Shown: positions 34,045 to 43,464, numbered from the stretch's first letter. The stretch is 57,367 bases of DNA from an archaeon (GCA_024276825.1 JAJRWI010000048.1:1-57367); one strand, 5' to 3'. The notes: generated by a model not told the origin, from the letters alone. Numbers and translations are program-made.

Positions 34045-34917
34045 TTATGGCATTGCACCACTCAGTAGGAAGTGATCAATTAAGAATCCCATGACGAATG
34101 AGATCAATGCTACTCCAAGGCTTATTGCCGCCATCTCGCCGAACCTTGATTTGAAACTCAAGTCTTTTGCGACTGAGATGTAGTAATTAAAAATGGCGAT
34201 GATTATCACTGAGACTGTCAATGTTATTAGTAGACTCATGATAGGTTCGCCAAATGCGAAATATGGAGTGATCAGAAGGAACACCGTGATCAGATAGGTT
34301 GTGCCAGTATACAATGCTGATTTTCTTGCATCTGTGTCACCCTTAGACTTGCTTGAAAGATATTCGGATGCCCCCATTGACATAGCGGCTGATATTCCTG
34401 TGATGAGTCCCGTGAGCGCTATTAGAACCGCGTTCTGTAAGGCAAAAGTGAATCCTGCAAGGGCTCCTGTGAGTTCAACAAGAGCATCATTGAGTCCCAG
34501 AACAATTGATCCAACATACTTCAACCTCTCCTCATTTATCATCTCAATGAGATACTTCTCATGTTCCTCCTCCTCTTTCATCAGTGTATCAATCTCTTCT
34601 AACTTCACATCGAGTTCAGAATACACCAACTGCGCATCTCTCTCCCCTCTCTCTAGAAGCTTAATGCCAAACGTGAGACCGAATACTCTGATTATGAGCA
34701 GGAAGAAATAGTACTGCAGACGTGAAAAACCCACATCTTGCTGTGTATACTTTTTTAGAGTCTCATAATGTTGCATCTCCATCTCTGCAATGCTCTTCAA
34801 CACTTCTTGGTTATGCGGATCATTAGTCTTCTCTGCAACCTTTGAGTATATTCGATATGCGGTTATCTCATCCCTCTGAGCCAGAATCAGCTCCTTCATA
34901 ATTCTTCTGTCTAACAT
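34045..34917 (-). CDS. Ferritin-like domain fused to VIT1/CCC1 membrane transporter
   Basis: A 290-residue fusion. The N-terminal 130 residues are a rubrerythrin/ferritin-like helical bundle with Glu/His metal ligands (QRDEITAY, AEMEMQHYETL, EEEEHEKYL). The C-terminal half has five membrane helices of the VIT1/CCC1 family, including VLGLNDALVELTGALAGF and AAMSMGASEYLSSKS. This matches the erythrin-VIT (MbfA-like) group, which exports or compartmentalises ferrous iron, with the ferritin-like part feeding the transporter. Positioned near rubrerythrin and flavodiiron genes, it would limit iron-driven oxidative damage. It is divergent from the next gene. Confidence 0.9.
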   Translation of the reverse strand: MLDRRIMKELILAQRDEITAYRIYSKVAEKTNDPHNQEVLKSIAEMEMQHYETLKKYTQQDVGFSRLQYYFFLLIIRVFGLTFGIKLLERGERDAQLVYSELDVKLEEIDTLMKEEEEHEKYLIEMINEERLKYVGSIVLGLNDALVELTGALAGFTFALQNAVLIALTGLITGISAAMSMGASEYLSSKSKGDTDARKSALYTGTTYLITVFLLITPYFAFGEPIMSLLITLTVSVIIIAIFNYYISVAKDLSFKSRFGEMAAISLGVALISFVMGFLIDHFLLSGAMP

Positions 34918-35009
34918 AGGGACTCACTTTGAGTACATTGTCTTTCATCAATTAATAATGTGAGTAATGCTATTAAGGCAATTTTCATAGGTGTATATGT
35001 GATAAATAA

Positions 35010-35618
35010 ATGGCATATGACGATTCGCTGGAACTCATGGTAAAGTACCTGCTGAACATGCAGTTCTACTGCGAAAATGCTGATTATCTCTACAGTCGTG
35101 ATACCAACACCAAAATCCCCATACCCGGAATAAGTACGATCATGCAACGTTTTGCTGATGATATTCTAGAGCATTTGCACCTAATTGTAAAGCAGCAATA
35201 TCATGATTTTCTTGTTGAGGTGGCCAAGAAACTACCAATCCCGGTTGAAAAGATCGAAAGGCAATTTTGGGACAATATTCATGAACTGGACCTTTCTGAG
35301 TTGACAGATCTGCTCGCTGTGAATTTCCTTGTTGGTCCCACCCGCGAAACTCTGCAAAAGAGGATGTTTGACGAATTGATAGGCGACCTGAAAAGAAAAG
35401 CTATAGGAATTATTGGTACTCCCAATGCCGAACAAATCGTTCAAGAAAGGCTTGAAGCGTTGTATGCGCAGACCGATTCGGTTGTATCTATGCTGTACAA
35501 CCTTGTGCTTCTTGAGTTTCTCGCTAACAAATATGGCACCAAATCTGTGATTGAACATGTGACTGAACTAGTAGACAAATATTCTAGCAGGATTGTACAA
35601 AAACTTACTGAAAAATAG
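35010..35618 (+). CDS. Hypothetical all-helical protein
   Basis: Unrecognised protein of 202 residues, predicted almost entirely helical, without signal peptide or membrane segment. It has no cysteine cluster or catalytic motif. A short Gly/Pro-rich break (IGIIGTPNAEQ) lies near the middle. It has no close operon partner: a divergent gene lies 93 bases upstream and a strong promoter follows it. Confidence 0.6.
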   Translation: MAYDDSLELMVKYLLNMQFYCENADYLYSRDTNTKIPIPGISTIMQRFADDILEHLHLIVKQQYHDFLVEVAKKLPIPVEKIERQFWDNIHELDLSELTDLLAVNFLVGPTRETLQKRMFDELIGDLKRKAIGIIGTPNAEQIVQERLEALYAQTDSVVSMLYNLVLLEFLANKYGTKSVIEHVTELVDKYSSRIVQKLTEK

Positions 35619-35738
35619 GCATATAGTTATGCAATAAAACGCTGTTTCATTTAGTTGATATTCTTCTGGTTGCAAATAATTGATCGTTTGAACTATAACT
35701 GAAATTCACTATTTCAAAAGCCAGAAAAAAAACAAAAA

Positions 35739-35797
35739 ATTATATAGCATTCTCAAGAAATTCCAATTGCCGTTATGGCAAGATTGGAGGAAATATA
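35739..35797 (+). promoter_or_regulatory. Strong promoter and ribosome binding site of the 175-residue secreted protein
   Basis: TTATATAG at about 35740-35747, preceded by an A-rich block, is a strong TATA element with start predicted near 35770. GGAGG at 35786-35790 lies seven bases before the ATG. Confidence 0.6.
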
Positions 35798-36325
35798 ATG
35801 AGAAATGAGGTTATTAGGGTTCTTGCAACAGCATCAATTGTTGCTCTAGTTACAATGACAATGTTTTCTTTAATTACCCCTACAACTAATGCATATTTCG
35901 TCGAAGATAACTACTGTCATATTGATGCTGATGCTTTATGGAATCAATGGGGACTACCAGTTTTTGTCTCATATGTGAGTTCAAACAACCCAGGACCCGT
36001 TTATACCAACGGTGAATGGATTATTCACTCTAAAATCACTATGAGCTCTTCTACTGGCGCAATAACTAGCGTGTCCATTGAAGCGTATGCCTATAATTGG
36101 TACTCTCCCACTTCAGTTTCAATAACATATCAACGCATTGATGCATATCATCGACATGCAAAGGTTGACCTTGTATACAAGAGGGCTCATTGGGTTGGAT
36201 TCTGGCAGATTGGATATGATTACTACCACCTTTATGTTGACATTGATTATGTTGCAGAGCCCTACGGGTACGCTGTTGGGGTCAGCTATACCATGACAAC
36301 AGCAGTTGTCTGGGGTCTCTTCTAG
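35798..36325 (+). CDS. Small secreted beta-rich protein, unknown function
   Basis: A 175-residue protein with a clear signal peptide (VLATASIVALVTMTMF, cleavage near Ala32). The mature part is rich in Tyr, Trp, Ser and Thr with regular strand-length periodicity, suggesting a beta-sandwich: ITSVSIEAYAYNW, VSITYQRID, YDYYHLYVDIDY. Only one cysteine is visible (NYCHI). It is flanked by a strong TATA box, perfect GGAGG and a textbook intrinsic terminator, which suggests a highly expressed exported protein. No homologue is recognised. Confidence 0.75.
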   Translation: MRNEVIRVLATASIVALVTMTMFSLITPTTNAYFVEDNYCHIDADALWNQWGLPVFVSYVSSNNPGPVYTNGEWIIHSKITMSSSTGAITSVSIEAYAYNWYSPTSVSITYQRIDAYHRHAKVDLVYKRAHWVGFWQIGYDYYHLYVDIDYVAEPYGYAVGVSYTMTTAVVWGLF

Positions 36326-36392
36326 AATTCCATGGATGCTATTGCATACAACGACAATTGGACACGTTTGAAGACTGTGTCTAGCCGATGAC

Positions 36393-36419
36393 GAGGCTCT
36401 TTTGAGCCTCTTTTTTTTT
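36393..36419 (+). terminator. Intrinsic terminator after the secreted-protein gene
   Basis: GAGGCTC (36393-36399) and GAGCCTC (36404-36410) form a perfect 7-bp stem with a TTTT loop, followed by nine T. Confidence 0.9.
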
Positions 36420-36735
36420 CTCTCTCTCTCATAAATCACTAAGAGATGAAAGGCCTTTTGATCCACAAAACAATTCAGGTTAGTGGTGAGCCACTATACT
36501 TCATGAATTTCTGGCAAAACAAGATATCATGTGCTAATATCGCAACTAATCGAATATATTTGATATAATCAACTATCTATTATTCCACTCGAAATCTAGT
36601 ATGTCAGTAAATTGAAATGTCGATTAGTTGTTCGCAATACTAAGAATCTCACTAAGCCCCCCTATTAACACGTCAAATTTTGTTATTAGCTTTGAAATAG
36701 TTATGTTTTACTAACCATAATGAAAATGCGACCAA
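36420..36735. other. AT-rich intergenic region, no gene seen
   Basis: Between the terminator and the convergent subtilase gene I find no coding frame, RNA-like structure or clear promoter. Confidence 0.5.
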
Positions 36736-39141
36736 TTAGATTATTGAGCTGATAATAATTATCGAGCTCACTTCTATAGTCGCGATTGCTGGAAACACCC
36801 AGAACTCAGAACTCATAATTCTTTTCCTTGAAAGAGCATCTGTCAGAATGAAAGTGACCTTATAGAACCCCTTTGATTTTGGTAAGAATGAATAGCTGAA
36901 TCGATAATAACTGCTATTCATAACTGATTGGACTACAGTATTCCCCGATTCAATATCATAGACAATGATCTCGCATTGAACTGAATTGAATGCAATCACT
37001 GTGAAATTCACATATGTGTTCTCATCAAATGAGTCGATTATGAAATCATAAACGACTGGTCCTTGTGGAATAATTGAATTGACCAAATTCTGCAAGAATT
37101 GATTATTATCCGCATTTTCTTGGATTGACCTATAAAGCACAAGGTCATCAATAATCGAGTATGATGATAAAGCTATTACAGTGCCGTTCCCAACTCTGCT
37201 TTTGGCAATAATTGCATGCTCATTATCTTGTTCGTTCAAAACAATAGCCTTAGCACTTGTACTATTTTCATCAACATGAATAGTTGTTCCCCATGCTACA
37301 TACAAATTTGAAACATTTGTTGTTAATTCATCCTCAATAATGGAATCATTATAATCTTCTCCATACAATAATCCATGTTGAGAATCTATCCCCTCCCCTA
37401 TTCCATAATAGTTGAAATGTAGCCCAAATGGATTGAGTATTCTATTGCAATCATAAAGATTGAAGTCCGCTTTGTTGCTGGTTGTATTGAAATAGCCTCC
37501 AGCCACAATCAATGTGCCCCCTCTTTCCGCAAATCTCTGTATTGCTGATATATCGGAATCAGAATGATTTTCGACTTGTGATGATATAATCAAAACATCC
37601 AATGTTTCCATATAATCTGAATCTAATTGAAACAGGTCCTCTGTAAAAACATCATACTGTTCAAGTCTTCTCATCAATGTTGTAAAGTATTGACTTTTAG
37701 TTTGATCAATACCACTTGATCTATCAAGTGCTGCCCTGCCGCCAAAACTAACTAAATTAATATCAACTGGAATCTCTCTTTTATCAGGTGGTAGTCCCTC
37801 AAGAGTTATCACCCCAGCAATGTGTTGCTCAACATTGGATTCTAATCCACCAAACCTGAATGAAACTGTAAAGTTGGAGTATCCCTTTTTAACGTAAATA
37901 TAATCTTGACATTGAATGTATTCCTCTATGTCATCATCAATATTGATTGCTGTCTTTCCAATATCATAAGTTGATATGACCTGTATTGTAAAATTATAGG
38001 TCACGGTAGATGCGATGAAGACTCTATAGTATGGGATTGTGAGGAGCCTTCTTGGTGTCACCACTACAATATCCAAATCATTACTTCTTGCTATTTCCAT
38101 ACTTCGTGTGATGTTGATACGTCCCATTCCTTGCTCCTGTGGGTCCAGACCAAGATCATCTGCACCATCCATTATTATTGCCTTGACTTCCAATGGATCG
38201 AGATCTCTATTCTCTTCAAGAATCAATGCAGCCAATCCGGCAACTTGCGGAGCAGCAGCTGATGTGCCAGAGAATAACGTGTAATTCTTGCCCCATGCAT
38301 CATTGATTGGCAATTGATCCAGAGAGTTCTTACCCCTTGCAGTGAATACCTCATAACCCAAAGCTACTACATCTGGCTTGGGCCAATTTCCAATGGGTGA
38401 GTATTCCCTAGATACTGGCCCTCGACTGCTGAATGGAGCAGTAATGTTGTTTGGCATAATCGCCCCGACCCCTATGACCGGAATTGAGGCCGCAGGGCTA
38501 TTAATTGTGTTCGAACTGGGCCCCGAGTTTCCAGCCGAAGCAATAACAACAACTCCATTATCAATGGCTTTTTCACACGCCGTTATTACGGGATCATTTC
38601 TCAGAAACTCGAAAAAGCCACCACCAATGCTCATGCAAATCACATTTGCCCCATTTCTCGTTGCAAAATCAATTGCGCTTGCAATGTCTTCCTTTTGGCC
38701 TCTAAGTCTATTATCAAGAACTTTAATAATCAGCAGTCGTGCCCCAGGTGCAATTCCTTGATATCTTTTATCGCATAACTCTCCCGACCCTGCAATAATC
38801 CATGCTACCATAGTTCCATGACCATTATCATCGTAGCTACTAATACCATCCGAGGGATCCATATCATCACGATTATTTACATAGTCCTTGAATCCAACTA
38901 TTTGACCTTCAAAGTCAGGGTGATTGGCATCAAGTCCCGAATCAATGACTGCTACCAGAACATCTGAAGTATTCACGACCTGATTCTTTATCATATGATG
39001 ATTGATTATCTCATGATCCGAAATGGGTTCTACAAGGGTTGGACTACTATTGGGCGGTTGTGTCGGTATGGCAAAAATGAATAATATGCAGAGGATAGTT
39101 GCAAGGCCTCTCTGAAAATGGCAAATATTTGTTCTTCTCAT
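36736..39141 (-). CDS. Second subtilisin-like (S8) protease with GATase-like domain and C-terminal anchor
   Basis: An 801-residue secreted protease. Signal peptide (LATILCILFIFAIP); catalytic residues Asp67 (VIDSG), His108 (NGHGTMVA), oxyanion Asn205 (SAGNSGP) and Ser294 (SGTSAAAP). About 370-460 is a beta-sandwich. About 466-692 repeats the Rossmann/GATase-like pattern of the first subtilase: LDVLIISSQ at 514-522, ERGGTLIVAGGYF at 539-551, GTVIALSS at 653-660. An Ig-like region follows, then an apolar C-terminal stretch (SSIIIISSII) that may be a membrane anchor with almost no tail. Unlike the first copy, it is anchored at the C-terminus. Confidence 0.93.
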   Translation of the reverse strand: MRRTNICHFQRGLATILCILFIFAIPTQPPNSSPTLVEPISDHEIINHHMIKNQVVNTSDVLVAVIDSGLDANHPDFEGQIVGFKDYVNNRDDMDPSDGISSYDDNGHGTMVAWIIAGSGELCDKRYQGIAPGARLLIIKVLDNRLRGQKEDIASAIDFATRNGANVICMSIGGGFFEFLRNDPVITACEKAIDNGVVVIASAGNSGPSSNTINSPAASIPVIGVGAIMPNNITAPFSSRGPVSREYSPIGNWPKPDVVALGYEVFTARGKNSLDQLPINDAWGKNYTLFSGTSAAAPQVAGLAALILEENRDLDPLEVKAIIMDGADDLGLDPQEQGMGRINITRSMEIARSNDLDIVVVTPRRLLTIPYYRVFIASTVTYNFTIQVISTYDIGKTAINIDDDIEEYIQCQDYIYVKKGYSNFTVSFRFGGLESNVEQHIAGVITLEGLPPDKREIPVDINLVSFGGRAALDRSSGIDQTKSQYFTTLMRRLEQYDVFTEDLFQLDSDYMETLDVLIISSQVENHSDSDISAIQRFAERGGTLIVAGGYFNTTSNKADFNLYDCNRILNPFGLHFNYYGIGEGIDSQHGLLYGEDYNDSIIEDELTTNVSNLYVAWGTTIHVDENSTSAKAIVLNEQDNEHAIIAKSRVGNGTVIALSSYSIIDDLVLYRSIQENADNNQFLQNLVNSIIPQGPVVYDFIIDSFDENTYVNFTVIAFNSVQCEIIVYDIESGNTVVQSVMNSSYYRFSYSFLPKSKGFYKVTFILTDALSRKRIMSSEFWVFPAIATIEVSSIIIISSII

Positions 39142-39216
39142 GGGAAATAATCACGATGCTGGAACCTTATGTAATGCATATTTTTCTTTCCATCGAAGGC
39201 CCTGCAACTAACCTAA

Positions 39217-40251
39217 TCACTCTATTTTCCCCATGGTCAGTGCCATAATTGCCTTCTGAACATGAAGACGATTCTCTGCTACATCATAGACAATCGAGCG
39301 CGAACCATCACACACCTCATCGGTGACCTCGGCATTCCGATCAACAGGACCACAATGTGTGAAGAATGCATCGTTTGTGAGGCTCATCCATTCTTTTGTT
39401 GTGATCCAATCATCATGCTTTGCTGCCCTCTCGATCTCTATCTGTTTCGCCTTTTCAACACCATGCTTTGCCATATTGTCATAGAAGGCTGAGGTCATCC
39501 AGTTCCTTGAATAGACTATGTCTGCACCAGTGTATGCCTCCTCCAAGTCATGCACTATCTCAAACCTACCCCCTGCCATTTCAGCATTCTCCTCGCACAT
39601 CTTGATCACTTCGGGGTCAAGGTCATATCCCGGCGGGTACGCGAGGGTCACGTCCATTCCAAAGCGGGTGTTTATAAGGATGCTCTCCTGAACAGAACAC
39701 CATGACCTGACAAGAGCGCCTTTTCCCCACACCTGAACAAACTTCTTACCCTTGAGATCCTTGCCAGCATGCATCTTGTAGCCCATGACATCTGCCAGCC
39801 CCTGACATGGATGAAACTTGTCATGTGCCATGCTCACTATGGGTACACTGGCATACTTTGCGTACTCCTGAAGAAGCTCATGGCCCTGACCATAATACTC
39901 CAAGGCAGTTTCAAGAATCCTGATCCCTATGCCCACTGCATACCTGCTCATGACATTAGCAGCGTCCTGAATCGTTTCACCCGCCTTCTTGCCAGTCTTC
40001 AGTCTCATGGACTTTGGTTCAAGAAACTGCGCATGACCTCCCAGCTCGGTGGCTGCCGCCTCAAACGACTGCCGGGTCCTTACGCTGGGGTTATAAAAAA
40101 ACATGAAGAATGTCCGTCTGTCAAGGCAGTTATTCAGTGGGTGGTCGTATCTGTTTGCCTTGAACTCAAAGGCAAGATCTAGAGTTCTCTGAAGATCTTC
40201 TATACTCCAGTCCTGCGTGCACAATAAGTCGCGTCCTTTTAGGTCATTCAT
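39217..40251 (-). CDS. N-acetylornithine carbamoyltransferase-like enzyme (copy 2)
   Basis: A 344-residue carbamoyltransferase, paralogous to copy 1 but clearly diverged. The carbamoyl-phosphate loop is FYNPSVRTRQSFE, the second motif KFHPCQGLAD, and the closing motif THCGPVDRNAEV with AENRLHVQKAIMAL. GMDVTLAYPPGYDLDPEV also matches the acetylornithine-type branch. HCGP replaces the HCLP of copy 1 and of classical enzymes, at a position that contacts the second substrate, so the two copies probably use different amino-acid substrates. It is apparently monocistronic. Confidence 0.85.
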   Translation of the reverse strand: MNDLKGRDLLCTQDWSIEDLQRTLDLAFEFKANRYDHPLNNCLDRRTFFMFFYNPSVRTRQSFEAAATELGGHAQFLEPKSMRLKTGKKAGETIQDAANVMSRYAVGIGIRILETALEYYGQGHELLQEYAKYASVPIVSMAHDKFHPCQGLADVMGYKMHAGKDLKGKKFVQVWGKGALVRSWCSVQESILINTRFGMDVTLAYPPGYDLDPEVIKMCEENAEMAGGRFEIVHDLEEAYTGADIVYSRNWMTSAFYDNMAKHGVEKAKQIEIERAAKHDDWITTKEWMSLTNDAFFTHCGPVDRNAEVTDEVCDGSRSIVYDVAENRLHVQKAIMALTMGKIE

Positions 40252-40306
40252 CTCATTTCACAGTACTCTGGTCAGCTCCTACTAGTTTTAGATGTATCGG
40301 AGAATA

Positions 40307-41197
40307 TCACCATGCGCCCTCTTTCGAGTCGAACGCATTCAGAATAATATACAGCACAATTCCCAGCATGAGCACAATTGCAAAGAAACCCGTGAGAAAG
40401 GTCCTTCCTCCCTCAATTGTCCAGTAGAGGTTGCTGCCCGAGAAACTCTGGCCATAGATCGTGCCGTAGATCAGACCAATGGCCATTGTCACATACGGGA
40501 TGCTCAGAAACAAAATGACTGCCAACATTAAAAGGCCTGCTCTCTTCAACCACGCCTTAGATATCCCAATCCCTTGCTTATCGGTCTGTTTCGCCTCATT
40601 CATGGCTTTTGCTTTGGGTTCTTCCAATTCGGTTTCCATTGGTATCCCTCTAAGCAGCAATCTTTCATTCAATCGATAGTATTTCCACCACAACCAGCTT
40701 TTGAAGCCTTCTATTGAGATGTCCCTCTCCCTTGATAACAGACTGTTGCAGAGCCTGTACACCAGTAGCCCAATAATGAATGATGGAACAATGGGCTCTC
40801 TCATATAGTATATCACCAAGACATTGTAAGACACTGCTGACACTCTTAGTGCTATTAGACCTGCAAACAGATTGGACCTTGTCCCTAATACACTTCTTCG
40901 CGTGTGTATGTAATATGAACCTGCTATCATCGCAAATGCCACAAATGACACTATGTCCGCTATGATCCATAGCACCCACAGATTGCTCACCATCGCCCAG
41001 CGAACAAACGGGTTATACTCGTACTCTATCCCATGTATTTGTATTAGCATCATTGTGAATATGACATCTGCCACCCCTATCGGCGCAATCGATAACACAA
41101 ATGCCCTGATCCACCGCTCCCGCCACCATAACGAGAACATCTCCCTCACTGTCATCGTCGCTAATGCAGATTTCTTTTGTCCATATAGCGCCGCCAC
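40307..41197 (-). CDS. Polytopic membrane protein, unknown function
   Basis: A 296-residue protein with about six membrane helices in two groups separated by a charged cytoplasmic linker (about 185-220, rich in Lys and Glu). The first half contains GVADVIFTMMLIQIHGIEYEYNPFVRWAM, which recalls the DUF5658-type pattern of an Asp in helix 1 followed by a Glu-x-Asn-Pro turn. No activity can be assigned. It is divergent from nothing and lies upstream of the carbamoyltransferase gene on the same strand. Confidence 0.65.
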   Translation of the reverse strand: MAALYGQKKSALATMTVREMFSLWWRERWIRAFVLSIAPIGVADVIFTMMLIQIHGIEYEYNPFVRWAMVSNLWVLWIIADIVSFVAFAMIAGSYYIHTRRSVLGTRSNLFAGLIALRVSAVSYNVLVIYYMREPIVPSFIIGLLVYRLCNSLLSRERDISIEGFKSWLWWKYYRLNERLLLRGIPMETELEEPKAKAMNEAKQTDKQGIGISKAWLKRAGLLMLAVILFLSIPYVTMAIGLIYGTIYGQSFSGSNLYWTIEGGRTFLTGFFAIVLMLGIVLYIILNAFDSKEGAW

Positions 41198-41261
41198 TAA
41201 GGTCGCACCATAATTACATTGTCGCCTCTTCTGATAAATTCTATGCTCGATGCCAGAAACT

Positions 41262-41300
41262 AAAAAAAAAAGAATAGCTGCAGAGAGTCAGACTCTCTGC
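41262..41300 (-). terminator. Intrinsic terminator of the dppA-like gene
   Basis: GCAGAGAG (41280-41287) and CTCTCTGC (41293-41300) form an 8-bp perfect stem, followed on the minus strand by a run of ten T (41262-41271). Confidence 0.85.
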
Positions 41301-41328
41301 TTTTGTTCTAAACTATGTTCTACAGCCA

Positions 41329-43200
41329 TCACAACTTGAACATGTGATAGAAGTATGCTCCATGCATTGGGTTAGCTGCGTACTGGACGTTGTAGACGTT
41401 GGCACGACTGACTAGGAATGTGGTTGCCTGATAGACCCAGATGTAGGCCGCATGCTCGATGATGGCATCCTGAATCTTGCCGTATAGCGAAATTCGCTCG
41501 GCCTCATCCTGACTCTTTGCAGCCTGTTCAATCCATCCGTCTACTGTTGCGGCGTCCCAACCCTCTGACTCGGCAAGTCTGGCCCAGTATCCGTAGGTCC
41601 CTGTGCTCTTCACGTATGGTCCTACGTAGTTATCTGGGTCTGCATAGTCAGGAGCCCAACCGATCATCCAACATCCAACCTTGCCATCGATGGCAGCACC
41701 AATGTAGGTGGCCCATTCGAGGCCTTGGACGTTGATGGTGAGTTCAGAGCTTGGCTGGACAGCGTCATCTCTTGCAAGCATGGCGGTAAGGCCGTCCTTA
41801 AGGAGAAGCATGCCCTTTCTTCGGACCTCATTGCCAGAGTTGTAGTAGAGTGTGATGGTATAGGAGTTGTTAGCAAGGATAGCGTCGAGGCCATCGTCAT
41901 TCATGGCCTTGTTCCAGTAATCAACTGCCTTATCGAGGTCGTAGGTATAGACATAGGCTGAGTCGTTATGACCGAACATTCCTCTTGGGATTGGACCTTG
42001 ACCCTGTACGCCAAAGCCGTTGGTAATAGTGTCAATGAAGGTCTGGTAATCGAAGGCATAGCTGAATGCCTTACGGACATTCTTCAGTCTGAATGGGTTC
42101 TCCACAACTCTATTCAAGGAGCTCTCATTCATTGTTTGAGACATTGTGAAGTGAATTGAAGCAATGTTGAAGCTTGGGTACTTGGCCCAAATCTTGATGT
42201 TCGGATTAAGGCTCTGGACTGTACCGTCGTTTGACTCAAAGGCTGGTGGTGAAACGTTGTTGTAGATCTGGTAAGCGTTGGTAGTTGGCCAGTAGACCAC
42301 ATCAGCATCGCCTGTTTCGAGGTGCTGCTGTCTGCTGTTGAAGTCCTCAACAGTCCTGATGATGACTTTGTCAATAGCACCAGCGTATGGGAACATGGTC
42401 TTAGCGTCTGCCGCTCTCCAGTAGTTGGGGTTCCTCTCGAGAACAACCCTCTCGTCAACTGTCCACTCGGTCAGCATGTATGGTCCAGTACCACAGGTGT
42501 GAGTGTCAATATACTCATTATGTGCACCAATGGTAATACCACCATGAGCCTCAACCCAAGTGGGGCTGATCATTGCACCAACCTCGTAAGTGATTGCTGC
42601 AAGGAATGGTGTGTATGCGTATGCCAGTCTGATTCTGACTGTGTATGTGTCTAGGACGATAATAGCACCGGTCCCATTATCATTGGCCGCCTTCCAGTCG
42701 TTGAATGCGGCAATGTGTGCTGCTGAGCCGGGTCCATCGCCATAAACAGCAGCCTCGATGGCTGCACCGCCAAGGATGGGTTCTGCGACCATCCATACAG
42801 GACCGCCAGGATCAAATACAGCGAGCATTCTCTCGAAGTTGTACTTGACACAAGAAGCGTTGAATGGTGTTCCGTCGTGGAACGTGACTCCCTGACGGAG
42901 AGTGAAAGTGTAATTCAGGCCATCTGACGAAATCGAGACCGACTCGGCCAGCAATGGCACAACAGGGTCTGTACGTAGTGAGTCCCACTCATACGTGAAC
43001 AGAGTTTCGTACACGTTGTAGTGGATCCAGGAGCCGAATGACTCATAGTTGCTGTGCGGGTCCATATACTTTGGATTACCTATAGTTTCCCACACAAGTG
43101 TCTGCCCTGAAGGGGCAGGAGGAGTCATCATGATGTAAATGCCGGCGGCTCCAACTATCACTACGACAACCACGATCGCTAAGATCTGGTTTTTCTGCAT
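41329..43200 (-). CDS. dppA: Peptide/nickel ABC transporter substrate-binding protein (SBP family 5)
   Basis: A 623-residue family 5 extracytoplasmic solute receptor. It has an uncleaved-looking N-terminal hydrophobic anchor (AIVVVVVIVGAAGIYI) with no lipobox Cys. Family segments follow: SVSISSDGLNYTFTLRQGVTFHDGTPFNA, ISPTWVEAHGG, GTGPYMLTEW, VRKAFSYAFDYQTFI and MIGWAPDYADPDNYV. It binds di- or oligopeptides outside the membrane for the adjacent, divergently transcribed permease-ATPase operon. GGAGGAAT precedes the ATG by nine bases. A strong terminator follows, consistent with high expression as a separate unit. Confidence 0.95.
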   Translation of the reverse strand: MQKNQILAIVVVVVIVGAAGIYIMMTPPAPSGQTLVWETIGNPKYMDPHSNYESFGSWIHYNVYETLFTYEWDSLRTDPVVPLLAESVSISSDGLNYTFTLRQGVTFHDGTPFNASCVKYNFERMLAVFDPGGPVWMVAEPILGGAAIEAAVYGDGPGSAAHIAAFNDWKAANDNGTGAIIVLDTYTVRIRLAYAYTPFLAAITYEVGAMISPTWVEAHGGITIGAHNEYIDTHTCGTGPYMLTEWTVDERVVLERNPNYWRAADAKTMFPYAGAIDKVIIRTVEDFNSRQQHLETGDADVVYWPTTNAYQIYNNVSPPAFESNDGTVQSLNPNIKIWAKYPSFNIASIHFTMSQTMNESSLNRVVENPFRLKNVRKAFSYAFDYQTFIDTITNGFGVQGQGPIPRGMFGHNDSAYVYTYDLDKAVDYWNKAMNDDGLDAILANNSYTITLYYNSGNEVRRKGMLLLKDGLTAMLARDDAVQPSSELTINVQGLEWATYIGAAIDGKVGCWMIGWAPDYADPDNYVGPYVKSTGTYGYWARLAESEGWDAATVDGWIEQAAKSQDEAERISLYGKIQDAIIEHAAYIWVYQATTFLVSRANVYNVQYAANPMHGAYFYHMFKL

Positions 43201-43230
43201 GATAGTTTTATTCCTCCTTCTCTAACTAGT

Positions 43231-43244
43231 GTCTCACGCGAGAC
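43231..43244. promoter_or_regulatory. Inverted repeat in the dppA-dppB divergent region
   Basis: GTCTC (43231-43235) and GAGAC (43240-43244) with a 4-base GC-rich spacer, flanked by ACTAG/CTAGT about 10-15 bases outside. It lies 31-44 bases before the dppA start, on the plus strand side. It could be an operator for the divergent promoters or a leader hairpin. Confidence 0.35.
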
Positions 43245-43464
43245 TCCAAGAACCTCTAGTAAAAGAGTGTTCTCTGGGATTAATTTAGTAATGATTGCAA
43301 CTAATATAGCTATCGACAGTTTGATTTGATGTGTGATTCTGCGCACAATAAACGCATCAAATAAAGAAAACAGACGAGTATTATGCAAAACTAAACGCTT
43401 AAGTATATCATAAAAATCGCAACCCATGATTAGACAATTGAAATGATAATTGGTGGTATGCAGA

